DNA of 64,000 bases, taken from Pseudomonas sp. GM18 (GTDB lineage Bacteria > Pseudomonadota > Gammaproteobacteria > Pseudomonadales > Pseudomonadaceae). Positions 43,502 to 52,527 of this stretch are shown one piece after another. The number at the start of each line of letters is the position of its first letter. Position 1 is the first letter of the stretch. Under the pieces are notes generated by a model. That model saw only the letters and a list, made by a program, of their open reading frames with translations. It searched no databases and was not told where the DNA came from. Made by a program: the position numbers and the translations under genes. Where the stretch lies: contig NZ_AKJT01000094.1 of NCBI RefSeq assembly GCF_000282195.1, positions 1-64,000 of the forward strand, given 5' to 3'.

Positions 43502-44587
43502 TCAGTTGTATGCCAGTTTGGTTTTGGTGCAGGTGCCCGTTGCACGTTGCGGGTGATTAGCGCAGGCGATGTCGGCGAACCGATCACAAAGCAGCGTGAT
43601 CATGCCCCAACCTTCGCTCAGGGCTTCACGCAGTACTTCGATTTCCTTGGGCGATGCCTGGCTCAGCAGTTCTATTCCCATGCTGACGTGGCTGCCATCA
43701 TCTTCACCGTGTTCCTGGAAGTGCGGCATGCCGGCGAATACATGGGACGCTTCGCTATGGAAAATTTCTCCGCTGCCTTCCAGCACAATGTGCATCAACA
43801 ACGTCTTGACCATATCGTTTTTGTAAAGCATCTGATTCCTGAACCATTCCATCGTGGACAGGAAGGCCGCATCCCATATGGGCGAGTGATTGGTATGGCG
43901 CTGATTGCGTAGATTGTTGTTGTGTCCCAGTTCCTCAACCAAGTGTTCAAACGCGATTTTCTTGTGTGCAGGATCAAGCGTCATTGCCACACGTATATGC
44001 AGCAGGTCCTGAAACATGTCTGACCAGGTCTGTAGGCAATCGAGAAGCCTTTCGCGTACTTCGGGCTGATTGATCGACGGTGAATTGATCAGCGAAAGCA
44101 GCCGACTGTGCCTGAAGCTCTCCAGGTAACCTTCGTTATCTTTTAACAGCACATCCGCAGGATTGGCATTGACTGTTTCTTGATCCTTGAAGACAACATT
44201 CGGTTGGAGGGTGTCCTCGTACAAGGCCTTACCATTGAACTGAATGGAGAGTGCCCAGAAACCATCATTGGTGCCTTTAAAACCGTGCAGCGAGTGAGGC
44301 GGTACCAGCACCATATCGCCTGCTTCGATATCTCGTTCTGTATCGCCAAGGGTTTTTCCTGATCCGTCACAAATCAGGATCAGGCTCGCCTCGGGGTGTT
44401 GGTGAACCGACAATTCCTGGTCCTTTTCGAGCCTGACCCAGCTAAGGGCCAGCTCGCTTTTGGACGGAATGAACTGGGCCAGCGCGGGATGTTGGGAGAG
44501 TATTTTTACAATACCCAAGTCGTGTAAGGCGTCATTCACTATTACGCTATTGAGGGGAGCGATGTCGCTTCTAGAGATAACTTCCAT
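43502..44587 (-). CDS. Cupin fused to haem-oxygenase-like diiron oxidase (HDO)
   Basis: 361 residues. Residues 45-115 are a cupin with metal ligands H62, H64, E66 (HQHPEASL) and H101 (PPHSLHGF). Residues 155-345 look like an all-helical haem-oxygenase-like domain. It carries EELGH (218-222), an acidic helix (E247 or E270) and EHGEDDGSH (292-300), where H293-x3-D297-x2-H300 has the spacing of the diiron ligands in HDOs such as CADD and UndA. HDOs catalyse O2-dependent N-oxygenation, C-C cleavage or desaturation of small substrates. A cupin on the N-terminus is unusual. Strong RBS AGGAGTAGGA. It lies 25 bp after the ATP-grasp gene. Confidence 0.8.
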   Translation of the reverse strand: MEVISRSDIAPLNSVIVNDALHDLGIVKILSQHPALAQFIPSKSELALSWVRLEKDQELSVHQHPEASLILICDGSGKTLGDTERDIEAGDMVLVPPHSLHGFKGTNDGFWALSIQFNGKALYEDTLQPNVVFKDQETVNANPADVLLKDNEGYLESFRHSRLLSLINSPSINQPEVRERLLDCLQTWSDMFQDLLHIRVAMTLDPAHKKIAFEHLVEELGHNNNLRNQRHTNHSPIWDAAFLSTMEWFRNQMLYKNDMVKTLLMHIVLEGSGEIFHSEASHVFAGMPHFQEHGEDDGSHVSMGIELLSQASPKEIEVLREALSEGWGMITLLCDRFADIACANHPQRATGTCTKTKLAYN

Positions 44588-44612
44588 ATCGTCCTACTCC
44601 TGTTGCTGGCAA

Positions 44613-45779
44613 TTAACTTTCGGAACTTAGTCTGTTCAGGTGATCAATGGCGGTATAGAATTTTTCGCGATCATTGCTGGCAATGACCACCAGTCCGATT
44701 TTGTCATCGTTGATGTGCGGTCTACCCAACGGGGGAATGGCTTCACCCATTACTAGCCTGATGATGTCCACTTCTTGCATGTAACCCCTGATCAGGTCCG
44801 GGTTCAGTGGTTGATAAAAAAGATGAGAGCCCGCGAATTGGTAGCGTGTCAATTGAGTCTCGGTAGTGTCTGATTCGGCTTCATGGCTATGAAGACGTAG
44901 TGTTTCTCTAAAAAGATCAACGCCTGTTGTGAGTTCAACCAACAAACCTATGTAATCGCCACCGACGCGGTTGTTGATCTCTATTAGATGGAAATCCCCA
45001 TTCGCCATTGTTAGTTCAATATGGCAAGGGCCATGTGTGTGATTGATTGCGGTCAGCAGGCGCTCGCAATAACAGCTCAATTCGTTAAGTGTGTCGCTAT
45101 CGAGATTGTCCGGCGAGATGATGTGCTGCTCTTCTGCGAGCGATGTTTTGTATAGTTTTTTATTCGTGACGGCGAGGACTCGGTGTTGTGAGTCGATGGT
45201 CAGTGTTTCGACACTAACCTCCCGTCCGCTCAAAAACTCTTCCGCCAACATGACGAAATCTTCCTGATTGAGTCTCTCCAGCGTATCAAGCAGGGACGCA
45301 GAGTCTTTGATGATGAAGACGTTTTCGCTACCAGAGCCCGTTGGGTCTTTTAAGACCATTCCGTTTGGATAGCCGTTGAAAAACGCTTCGACGTCCCTTC
45401 TGGTTTTACAGACCTTGCTGGCTACGGCGAACTCAGTATGTTCCAGCCTGGATCGCATCAAAGGTTTGCAGATGCATATTTCGCAGGTTTCGTAATCGAT
45501 GCCTGGGATGGCGTAATGTCGACTGGCACGTGCGGCGGGTAGCAGTCCATCCTCCGTGAAGGAAAAAATGTAATCGACAGATTGAGTTTTTAGTATTTTA
45601 TCCAGCTCTTCGAATATAGTGATTTCGGAAAAATCGTTGACGAGATGAATATTGTTGGTAAGCGCGGCAAGGTTTTTGCCCAGTGAATCAGGAAGTTGCA
45701 GGACGATGAAGTTAAAACCTAAACCTTCGAAATGCATGAAGGTTTCGTCATGTCCGCCTATCAGTACAATGTTTTTCAT
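44613..45779 (-). CDS. ATP-grasp ligase (carboxylate-amine ligase)
   Basis: A 388-residue ATP-grasp enzyme, first gene of the six-gene operon. The ATP lid motif MVLKDPTGSGSENVFII is near residue 140, EEFLSGREVSVETL near 195, and the Mg2+-binding HLIEINNRVGGDYIGLLVELTTGVDL near 265-290 (E and N ligands). The layout (N-terminal Rossmann-like part, ATP-grasp, C-terminal domain) resembles L-amino-acid ligases and carbamoyl-phosphate-synthase-like ligases. It probably activates a carboxylate as acyl phosphate and couples it to an amine, so it may make a dipeptide. The DNA is AT-richer than the neighbouring core genes. Weak RBS (GGAACCC). Confidence 0.87.
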   Translation of the reverse strand: MKNIVLIGGHDETFMHFEGLGFNFIVLQLPDSLGKNLAALTNNIHLVNDFSEITIFEELDKILKTQSVDYIFSFTEDGLLPAARASRHYAIPGIDYETCEICICKPLMRSRLEHTEFAVASKVCKTRRDVEAFFNGYPNGMVLKDPTGSGSENVFIIKDSASLLDTLERLNQEDFVMLAEEFLSGREVSVETLTIDSQHRVLAVTNKKLYKTSLAEEQHIISPDNLDSDTLNELSCYCERLLTAINHTHGPCHIELTMANGDFHLIEINNRVGGDYIGLLVELTTGVDLFRETLRLHSHEAESDTTETQLTRYQFAGSHLFYQPLNPDLIRGYMQEVDIIRLVMGEAIPPLGRPHINDDKIGLVVIASNDREKFYTAIDHLNRLSSES

Positions 45780-46205
45780 AGGGTTCCATTGTTGATGGTT
45801 AGGGGCGTTGTCGAGGCTGTTGTCTCATGCTTCCAGAATCGGCATGAGCTTGGTTTTGATGTGTGGAAATTCAGTTGCACATAACAAATTGGTTGAGTTG
45901 CTGGCGTGCGATAAGTGCTATCTATAACTGGATGTTAGCCCGATTAAAGTGAGTGGGAAATGGTGCATAAAAAAAACAGAGCATTCTTACAATGACTGAA
46001 GGGCATGCTTTAATTTAGTGAGAGATGCTTCCTAAAGGTGTGTAAGTTGTTTCCCTCAGAAATATTGATGTACGCATAGATATGTTTTCCTATAACTCAG
46101 TGATCGGACTTTAGATCCCGGGTTTTGGATAACGTCGATCCGCAGGGCTGGAGCTGCCCATTCCACACAGTGCAGTGGGAAAGGTTTACCGGTGGGTCCG
46201 GCCTA
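45780..46205 (-). promoter_or_regulatory. AT-rich upstream region of the biosynthetic operon
   Basis: About 430 bp without a gene, clearly AT-richer than the rest of the window. On the minus strand TTTAAT, 16 bases, TATAGA (near 45947-45920) is a possible promoter. Other AT-rich stretches lie at 45960-46100. No regulator gene is part of the operon. Confidence 0.35.
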
Positions 46206-46227
46206 TATCGCGGGCAAGCCCGCGATA
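46206..46227. repeat. REP-type palindrome
   Basis: TATCGCGGGC, AA, GCCCGCGATA: a perfect 10-bp inverted repeat of the type common between Pseudomonas genes. Confidence 0.75.
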
Positions 46228-46250
46228 GCGGAGGAACAGGCACAAAGTAA

Positions 46251-46272
46251 AACGGCACCTTTCGGTGCCGTT
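46251..46272 (-). terminator. Rho-independent terminator of the glp transporter operon
   Basis: On the minus strand AACGGCACC, a short loop, GGTGCCGTT, then TTAC, 22 bases after the glpV stop. Confidence 0.75.
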
Positions 46273-46293
46273 CGCGTTTCATATTACAGACGA

Positions 46294-48036
46294 TTACTTA
46301 CGCGCATCCGCCCACGATTTCAGCAGTTCGTTGTAGCTCACGGTTTCGCCCTTGGGCTTCTCGTTGGCCAGTTTCGGCTTCGGTGCGCCCGGTTGGTCGA
46401 ACCAGTATTGTGCGTCGCGTTCCGGGTTCATTTTCGGCGCGCAAGTGGCCTGGGCCTTGGAGCGCTCCAGACGGGTCATGATCGCGTCCTGATCCTTGGC
46501 CAGACCATCGAGCGCCTGTTGCGGAGTTTTCTCGCCGCTGGCGGCTTCGGCGATGTGGCTCCACCACAACTGCGCCAGACGTGGATAGTCCGGCACGTTG
46601 GTGCCGGTCGGTGTCCATTGCACCCGCGCCGGGCTGCGATAGAACTCGACCAGGCCACCCAGCTTCGGCGCCAGGTCGGTCATGGCTTGAGAGTTGATGT
46701 CCGACTCGCGGATCGGCGTCAGGCCGACGATGGTTTTCTTCAGTGACACGGTTTTCGAGGTCACGAACTGCGCGTACAGCCAGGCCGCGAGCTTCTGTTT
46801 CTCAGGCGTGGACTTCATGAATGTCCAGGAACCCACGTCCTGATACCCAAGCTTCATCCCCTCTTCCCAGTACGGCCCTCTCGGCGACGGCGCCATGCGC
46901 CACTTCGGCGTACCGTCGGCGTTCACCACCGGCAGGCCCGGTTTGGTCATGTCGGCGGTGAACGCGGTGTACCAGAAAATTTGCTGGGCGATGTTGCCCT
47001 GGGACGGCACCGGGCCGGATTCGGAGAAGGTCATGCCCGCCGCTTCCGGTGGCGCGTACTTCTTCAGCCAGTCGACGTATTTGGTGGTGGCAAAAACCGC
47101 TGCCGGGCCGTTGGTATCGCCTCCGCGGGTCACGCTGGAGCCGACCGGATGGCAGTCTTCGACACGAATGCCCCACTCATCCACCGGCAAACCGTTGGGC
47201 AAGCCCTTGTCACCGCCGCCGGCCATGGAGAACCAGGCATCGGTAAAGCGCCAGCCCAGGGACGGGTCTTTCTTGCCGTAGTCCATGTGCCCGTAGACCC
47301 GCTTGCCGTCGATTTCCTTGACGTCTTCGCTGAAGAATTTGGCGATGTCTTCATAGGCAGACCAGTTCACCGGCACGCCCAGTTCATAGCCATACTTTTC
47401 CTTGAACTTGGCTTTCAGCTCCGGGCGCTCGAACCAGTCGGCGCGGAACCAGTAGAGGTTGGCGAACTGTTGATCGGGCAATTGATAGAGCTTGCCATCG
47501 GGCGCGGTGGTGAATGAGGTGCCGATGAAGTCCTTGATGTCGAGGGTTGGCGAGGTGAAGTTTTTACCTTCATTGGCCATCAGGTCAGTGATCGCCTCGG
47601 TCTTGCCGTAGCGAAAGTGCGTACCGATCAGGTCCGAGTCGTTGACCCAGCCGTCATAGATGCTCTTGTCCGACTGCATCACGGTCTGCAGCTTTTCCAC
47701 CACATCGCCTTCTTGCAGCAGGTCGTGGGTGACTTTGATCCCGGTGATCTCGGTGAAGGCCTTGGCCAGCACCTTGGACTCGTATTCATGGGTGGTCAGG
47801 GTTTCCGAGACAACCTTGATGTCCATCCCGCGAAACGGCTCGGCCGCCTTGATGAACCACTTCAACTCCGCGAGTTGCTGATCGGCCGTCAGGGTGGACG
47901 GTTTGAATTCGCCGCCGATCCACTTTTTCGCAGCGTCTTCGTAGGCATCAGCCCAGGCCGATGCGCTCAATCCGCTGAGTGCCAGCATGGCTGCCAGTGA
48001 AATGCTATGTCGCAGCTTATTGTTTTTATCGAACAT
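46294..48036 (-). CDS. glpV: Glycerol ABC transporter substrate-binding protein GlpV
   Basis: A 580-residue periplasmic binding protein with signal peptide (cleavage likely after AWA, residue about 29). The large size and the motifs LLQEGDVVEKLQTVMQSDKSIYDGWVNDSDLIG, QLPDQQFANLYWFRADWF and LVEFYRSPARVQWTPTGTNVPDYPRLAQLWW match the GlpV group of the GlpSTPQV glycerol importer described in Rhizobium and Pseudomonas. It is the last gene of the operon. The perfect Shine-Dalgarno AAAGGAGG precedes the ATG, which fits the high expression needed for a binding protein. Confidence 0.88.
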   Translation of the reverse strand: MFDKNNKLRHSISLAAMLALSGLSASAWADAYEDAAKKWIGGEFKPSTLTADQQLAELKWFIKAAEPFRGMDIKVVSETLTTHEYESKVLAKAFTEITGIKVTHDLLQEGDVVEKLQTVMQSDKSIYDGWVNDSDLIGTHFRYGKTEAITDLMANEGKNFTSPTLDIKDFIGTSFTTAPDGKLYQLPDQQFANLYWFRADWFERPELKAKFKEKYGYELGVPVNWSAYEDIAKFFSEDVKEIDGKRVYGHMDYGKKDPSLGWRFTDAWFSMAGGGDKGLPNGLPVDEWGIRVEDCHPVGSSVTRGGDTNGPAAVFATTKYVDWLKKYAPPEAAGMTFSESGPVPSQGNIAQQIFWYTAFTADMTKPGLPVVNADGTPKWRMAPSPRGPYWEEGMKLGYQDVGSWTFMKSTPEKQKLAAWLYAQFVTSKTVSLKKTIVGLTPIRESDINSQAMTDLAPKLGGLVEFYRSPARVQWTPTGTNVPDYPRLAQLWWSHIAEAASGEKTPQQALDGLAKDQDAIMTRLERSKAQATCAPKMNPERDAQYWFDQPGAPKPKLANEKPKGETVSYNELLKSWADARK

Positions 48037-48082
48037 AAGACCTCCTTTATGGGTTTCGGAGCAACATTGCCGAGCGATTCGA

Positions 48083-48358
48083 CTAGCCCCAACGCATCAC
48101 AGCCAACAGCCACACCAGGGACAACGCGAACGCTATCCAGATGCTCCAGTCGGTGACGCCGATTACCAGCAAATGCAGGTAGGCGCTGCCGAGAAGACCG
48201 ATAAACAACCGATCGCCACGGGTGGTGGTAATCGGCAGAAAACCTTTTCGAAGAATGCTTGGCGAACGCAACTCCCAGGTCGTCATGCCCACCAGGATCA
48301 AGGCAATGACGCCGAAGAACGCCGCCGTCGGGCTGGTCCAGCTCATCCATTCCATCAT
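48083..48358 (-). CDS. glpU: Small membrane protein GlpU (DUF2160-like)
   Basis: 91 residues with three hydrophobic segments (about 10-28, 48-65, 67-85). Small proteins of this DUF2160-like type sit between the permease and binding-protein genes in glycerol ABC operons; the function is unclear and may be assembly of the transporter. I chose the double ATG at 48358 because GAGGAAC lies just upstream; a longer frame to 48412 overlaps glpQ. The gap to glpQ is 7 bp. Confidence 0.78.
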   Translation of the reverse strand: MMEWMSWTSPTAAFFGVIALILVGMTTWELRSPSILRKGFLPITTTRGDRLFIGLLGSAYLHLLVIGVTDWSIWIAFALSLVWLLAVMRWG

Positions 48359-48365
48359 CAGTTCC

Positions 48366-49166
<801 letters not shown>

Positions 49167-49174
49167 GGCGGGCC

Positions 49175-50041
49175 TCACCGATTGGCGTCAGAGTGAGTCA
49201 TGGCGGTGTAGAACAGCCACGACACCAACAGGATGATCAGGAAGTACACCAGCGAGAACGCCGCCGCCGGGCCGAGGTCGAATTGCCCTACGGCCATTTG
49301 GGTCAAGGTCTGACTCAGGAAGGTCGTGGCATTGCCCGGACCGCCACCGGTCAGCACGAACGGCTCGGTGTAGATCATGAAACTGTCCATGAACCGCAGC
49401 ATCACCGCGATCAGCAGCACACTCTTAAGCTTGGGCAACTGGATGTGCCGGAACACCGCCCAGGCCGACGCCCGATCGATCCGCGCCGCCTGGTAATACA
49501 CATCCGGAATTGCCCGCAGCCCGGAGAAACACAACAACGCCACCAGCGACGTCCAGTGCCAGACGTCCATCACCAACACCGTGACCCAGGCGTCCATGGT
49601 GTTAGCCGCGTAGTTGTAGCTGACGCCCATGGCATTGAGACTGGACCCGAGCAAGCCGATGTCGGCCCGGCCGAAAATCTGCCAGATGGTGCCGACCACG
49701 TTCCATGGGATCAGCAGCGGAATCGCCAGGATAATCAGCACCAGCGACGACCAGCGGCCCTTGATCGGCATGGTCAGGGCGATGGCGATGCCCAACGGAA
49801 TTTCGATCAACAACACGCAACCGGAATAGATGAACTGGCGCAGCAGCGAATCATGCAGCCGTGGATCGAGCAGCACCTGTTTGTACCAGTCGGCGCCGAC
49901 GAAGTAGCGGCTGGACTGGTCGAAGATGTCCTGCACCGAGTAGTTGACCACGGTCATCATCGGGATCACCGCACTGAACGCCACCAGCAGAAACACCGGC
50001 AACACCAGCCACCAGGCCTTGTTGTTCTGCACCTTGTTCAT
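49175..50041 (-). CDS. glpP: Glycerol ABC transporter permease GlpP
   Basis: A 288-residue permease with six helices. The EAA-like loop SGLRAIPDVYYQAARIDRASAWAVFRHIQLPKLKSV is near residue 172. It pairs with GlpQ to form the membrane channel. Its start overlaps the glpT stop by 4 bases (ATGA). Confidence 0.88.
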   Translation of the reverse strand: MNKVQNNKAWWLVLPVFLLVAFSAVIPMMTVVNYSVQDIFDQSSRYFVGADWYKQVLLDPRLHDSLLRQFIYSGCVLLIEIPLGIAIALTMPIKGRWSSLVLIILAIPLLIPWNVVGTIWQIFGRADIGLLGSSLNAMGVSYNYAANTMDAWVTVLVMDVWHWTSLVALLCFSGLRAIPDVYYQAARIDRASAWAVFRHIQLPKLKSVLLIAVMLRFMDSFMIYTEPFVLTGGGPGNATTFLSQTLTQMAVGQFDLGPAAAFSLVYFLIILLVSWLFYTAMTHSDANR

Positions 50042-51153
50042 GGCTGCACCTCGTTAATGGCTTTCGCTTCCAGCAAATAATCATCGGCGTAGACCATCAG
50101 CCATTGCCCCGGGAAACTGATGTACGCCGTGCCGTCGGGCACCGGTTTGTCCTCGGCCAGGCGTACTTTCAGCAGCACGCCGTCGAGGTTCAGGGTCATG
50201 ATTTTGTAGGTGCCCAGGTCCTCGACGTGTACGACCTTCGCCCGCAACGCGTCATCAAAGGCCTCCTCCCACACATGGACGAACTCCGGACGGATGCCGA
50301 CCTTCAGGGTTTTCCATTCGCTGTCGGCGATGCGTTTCTGCATCGCGTCGGACAATGGCAAGTGAGTCCCGGCAAAACCGACACCGCCTGCCTGCGGCTG
50401 GACATCGATCAGGTTCATCCCCGGACTGCCGATGAAATAGCCCACAAAGGTGTGGCTCGGCCGTTCGAACAATTCCCGTGGCGTACCGAACTGCACGATC
50501 TGCCCGCCGTACATCACCGCGATCTTGTCGGCGAAGGTCGAAGCTTCGAGCTGATCGTGGGTGACGTAGACCATGGTGATGTTGAACTGCTCGTGGATCT
50601 GCTTGAGCTTGCGCCGCAGTTTCCATTTCAGGTGCGGGTCGATCACCGTCAGCGGTTCATCGAAGAGGATCGCCGACACGTCATCGCGCACCAATCCACG
50701 GCCCATGGAGACTTTTTGTTTTTCATCGGCGGTGAGGTTGCGCGCCTTCTTGTGCAGCAATGCCTGAAGGTCGAGGACCTCGGCGATTTCATGCACCTTG
50801 CTGTAAATTTTCGCTTCGACCATGCCCTGATTGCGCAGCGGGAAAGCCAGGTTGTCGAACACCGTCATGGTGTCGTAGACCACCGGAAACTGGAAAACCT
50901 GGGCAATGTTGCGCTTTTCCGGGGTCAGTTCGTTGACCACTTTGCTGTCGAACAGCACCTGGCCCTGGGATGGGCTGAGCAACCCGGAAATGATGTTGAG
51001 CAAGGTCGACTTGCCGCACCCCGAAGGCCCGAGCAGCGCATAGGCGCCGCCCTGCTCCCAGACGTGGTCCATCTCGCGGATCGCGTAATCCTCGGGGCCG
51101 GTAGGCGTGTGGGTGTAGCTGTGGGCAAGGCTCTGCAAACGGATTTCGGCCAT
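50038..51153 (-). CDS. glpT: ABC transporter ATPase GlpT, degenerate signature motif
   Basis: A 371-residue ATPase of the sugar/glycerol-3-phosphate (MalK-like) group with a C-terminal TOBE domain. Walker A GPSGCGKS (42-49), Q-loop in QVFQFP, Walker B ILFDE (162-166) and switch H199 (VTHDQ) are intact. The ABC signature reads LTADEKQK (140-147) instead of LSGGQ. It pairs with GlpS, whose losses are the opposite. Start and glpS stop overlap as TGATG. Not the glycerol-3-phosphate antiporter of the same name. Confidence 0.88.
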   Translation of the reverse strand: MAEIRLQSLAHSYTHTPTGPEDYAIREMDHVWEQGGAYALLGPSGCGKSTLLNIISGLLSPSQGQVLFDSKVVNELTPEKRNIAQVFQFPVVYDTMTVFDNLAFPLRNQGMVEAKIYSKVHEIAEVLDLQALLHKKARNLTADEKQKVSMGRGLVRDDVSAILFDEPLTVIDPHLKWKLRRKLKQIHEQFNITMVYVTHDQLEASTFADKIAVMYGGQIVQFGTPRELFERPSHTFVGYFIGSPGMNLIDVQPQAGGVGFAGTHLPLSDAMQKRIADSEWKTLKVGIRPEFVHVWEEAFDDALRAKVVHVEDLGTYKIMTLNLDGVLLKVRLAEDKPVPDGTAYISFPGQWLMVYADDYLLEAKAINEVQP

Positions 51154-52247
51154 CAGGCAACCCTCGCAATACGGCGACCGGGCGCCTGGACCAGCCGCCC
51201 CTGCATGTCGAACACAAACAGTTTATGGGTCGGGATATAGATGCGAATCGGTGCATCGACGTCGTATTCGTGCACCCCCGGCAAGTGCAGCACCAACAGG
51301 AAATACTCGTTGCGCACGTGCAGGAAGGTTTCCGAACCGCTGATCTCGGCCACCTCGACGGTCACCGCCAGTTCCAGATCGTCGTCGTTGCTCGGCACCA
51401 GCGAGATATGACTGGGGCGCACGCCGAAACGGAACTCGCCCTCGCCCACCGGACGCAGATCGACGTTCAACGGGAAGTGCACGAAATTGGCGAAACTGAC
51501 TTCGTTGCCGGCAATGCGCCCCGGCATCAGGTTGATCGGCGGCTCGGAAAACAACTCCGCCGCCAACACGGTTTGCGGCTGGTGATACACCTCGGAGGAC
51601 TTGCCGCTCTGAACCACCCGACCTTCGTGAAGAATCGTCGTGGTGCCGCCCAGCGCCAGAGCTTCGTTGGGTTCGGTGGTGGCGTAAATCGCGATGGTAT
51701 TGCGCGCCTTGAACAGCTCGCGCATTTCCTGGCGCAGCTCTTCGCGCAGCTTGTAGTCGAGGTTGACCAGCGGCTCGTCGAACAGAATCAGCTCGGCGTC
51801 CTTGACCAGCGCCCGGGCCATGGCCGTGCGCTGTTGCTGGCCGCCGGAGAGTTCCAACGGATGGCGCTGGAGGAATTTCTCGATGCGCAGCATCTTCGCG
51901 GTTTCCAGCACTTTGCTCTGGATCAACTCATTGGCAACGCCGCCCTGACGCAGCGGCGAGGCGATGTTCTCGAACACCGTCATGGTCGGGTAATTGATGA
52001 ACTGCTGATAGACCATCGACACGTTGCGCAAACGCACCGGGCGTTGGGTGACGTCGACGCCGTTCATCAGGATGCGGCCGCTGTCGGGCTTGTCCAGACC
52101 GGCCATCAGGCGCATGAGGCTGGTTTTGCCGGACAGCGTGCGACCGAGCAAAACGTTGAACGATCCGGGTTCGAAATTAAGGCACGCATCGTCGATCCAG
52201 GTCTGGCCTTCGATGGTGCGGCTGACGTGTTCCAGGATTAGTGACAT
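51153..52247 (-). CDS. glpS: ABC transporter ATPase GlpS, switch histidine missing
   Basis: 364 residues, MalK-like with TOBE domain. Walker A is the odd form GRTLSGKT (35-42). The signature LSGGQQQR (133-140) and Walker B LILFDEP are canonical. The switch His is replaced: YATTEPNEA has T191 where YVTHDQ is usual. First gene of glpSTPQUV, about 45 bp after a sigma-54 promoter. ATG 52247 preferred over an upstream frame to 52277. Confidence 0.88.
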   Translation of the reverse strand: MSLILEHVSRTIEGQTWIDDACLNFEPGSFNVLLGRTLSGKTSLMRLMAGLDKPDSGRILMNGVDVTQRPVRLRNVSMVYQQFINYPTMTVFENIASPLRQGGVANELIQSKVLETAKMLRIEKFLQRHPLELSGGQQQRTAMARALVKDAELILFDEPLVNLDYKLREELRQEMRELFKARNTIAIYATTEPNEALALGGTTTILHEGRVVQSGKSSEVYHQPQTVLAAELFSEPPINLMPGRIAGNEVSFANFVHFPLNVDLRPVGEGEFRFGVRPSHISLVPSNDDDLELAVTVEVAEISGSETFLHVRNEYFLLVLHLPGVHEYDVDAPIRIYIPTHKLFVFDMQGRLVQAPGRRIARVA

Positions 52248-52293
52248 GGCTCGGCCTTTTTTTATTTTTTGAGTCAAGCGACCGGAGCACTAC

Positions 52294-52309
52294 AGCGACA
52301 TTCGTGCCA
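52294..52309 (-). promoter_or_regulatory. Sigma-54 promoter for glpSTPQUV
   Basis: On the minus strand TGGCACGAATGTCGCT matches the -24/-12 consensus TGGCACG-N4-TTGCT with one change (TC for TT). Predicted transcription start near 52283, giving a leader of about 35 bases before glpS. A sigma-54 activator gene is divergent. Confidence 0.75.
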
Positions 52310-52373
52310 GAAATTTCAAGCGCTTGATTTGGCTTGAAATCCCCTCAAACAAGACAAGAATCGCATTCGTTGC

Positions 52374-52443
52374 TGAACAGAAATGAACAACCACGAATGA
52401 ACAATTGAACAGTTCAACGATTGACAATGAACAAATGTGAACA
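52374..52443. promoter_or_regulatory. TGAACA hexamer array, candidate enhancer site
   Basis: Six TGAACA hexamers start at 52374, 52384, 52398, 52406, 52428 and 52438. The fourth is part of the perfect palindrome TTGAACAGTTCAA (52405-52417). The array is 65-135 bp upstream of the sigma-54 promoter, the usual place for activator binding. Confidence 0.6.
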
Positions 52444-52527
52444 ACACTCTACGGATGTTTTTTGCGTGGCCCTCACGTGATGCAAAACCCATAAAAACAA
52501 TAAAAGCTTGCTCAGAGATCGACCGCC

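Noticed and set aside
52374..52443. TGAACA copies as a CRISPR array or microsatellite
   Set aside because: The units are only 6 bp with uneven spacing and no spacers, in a promoter region; an activator-binding array fits better.
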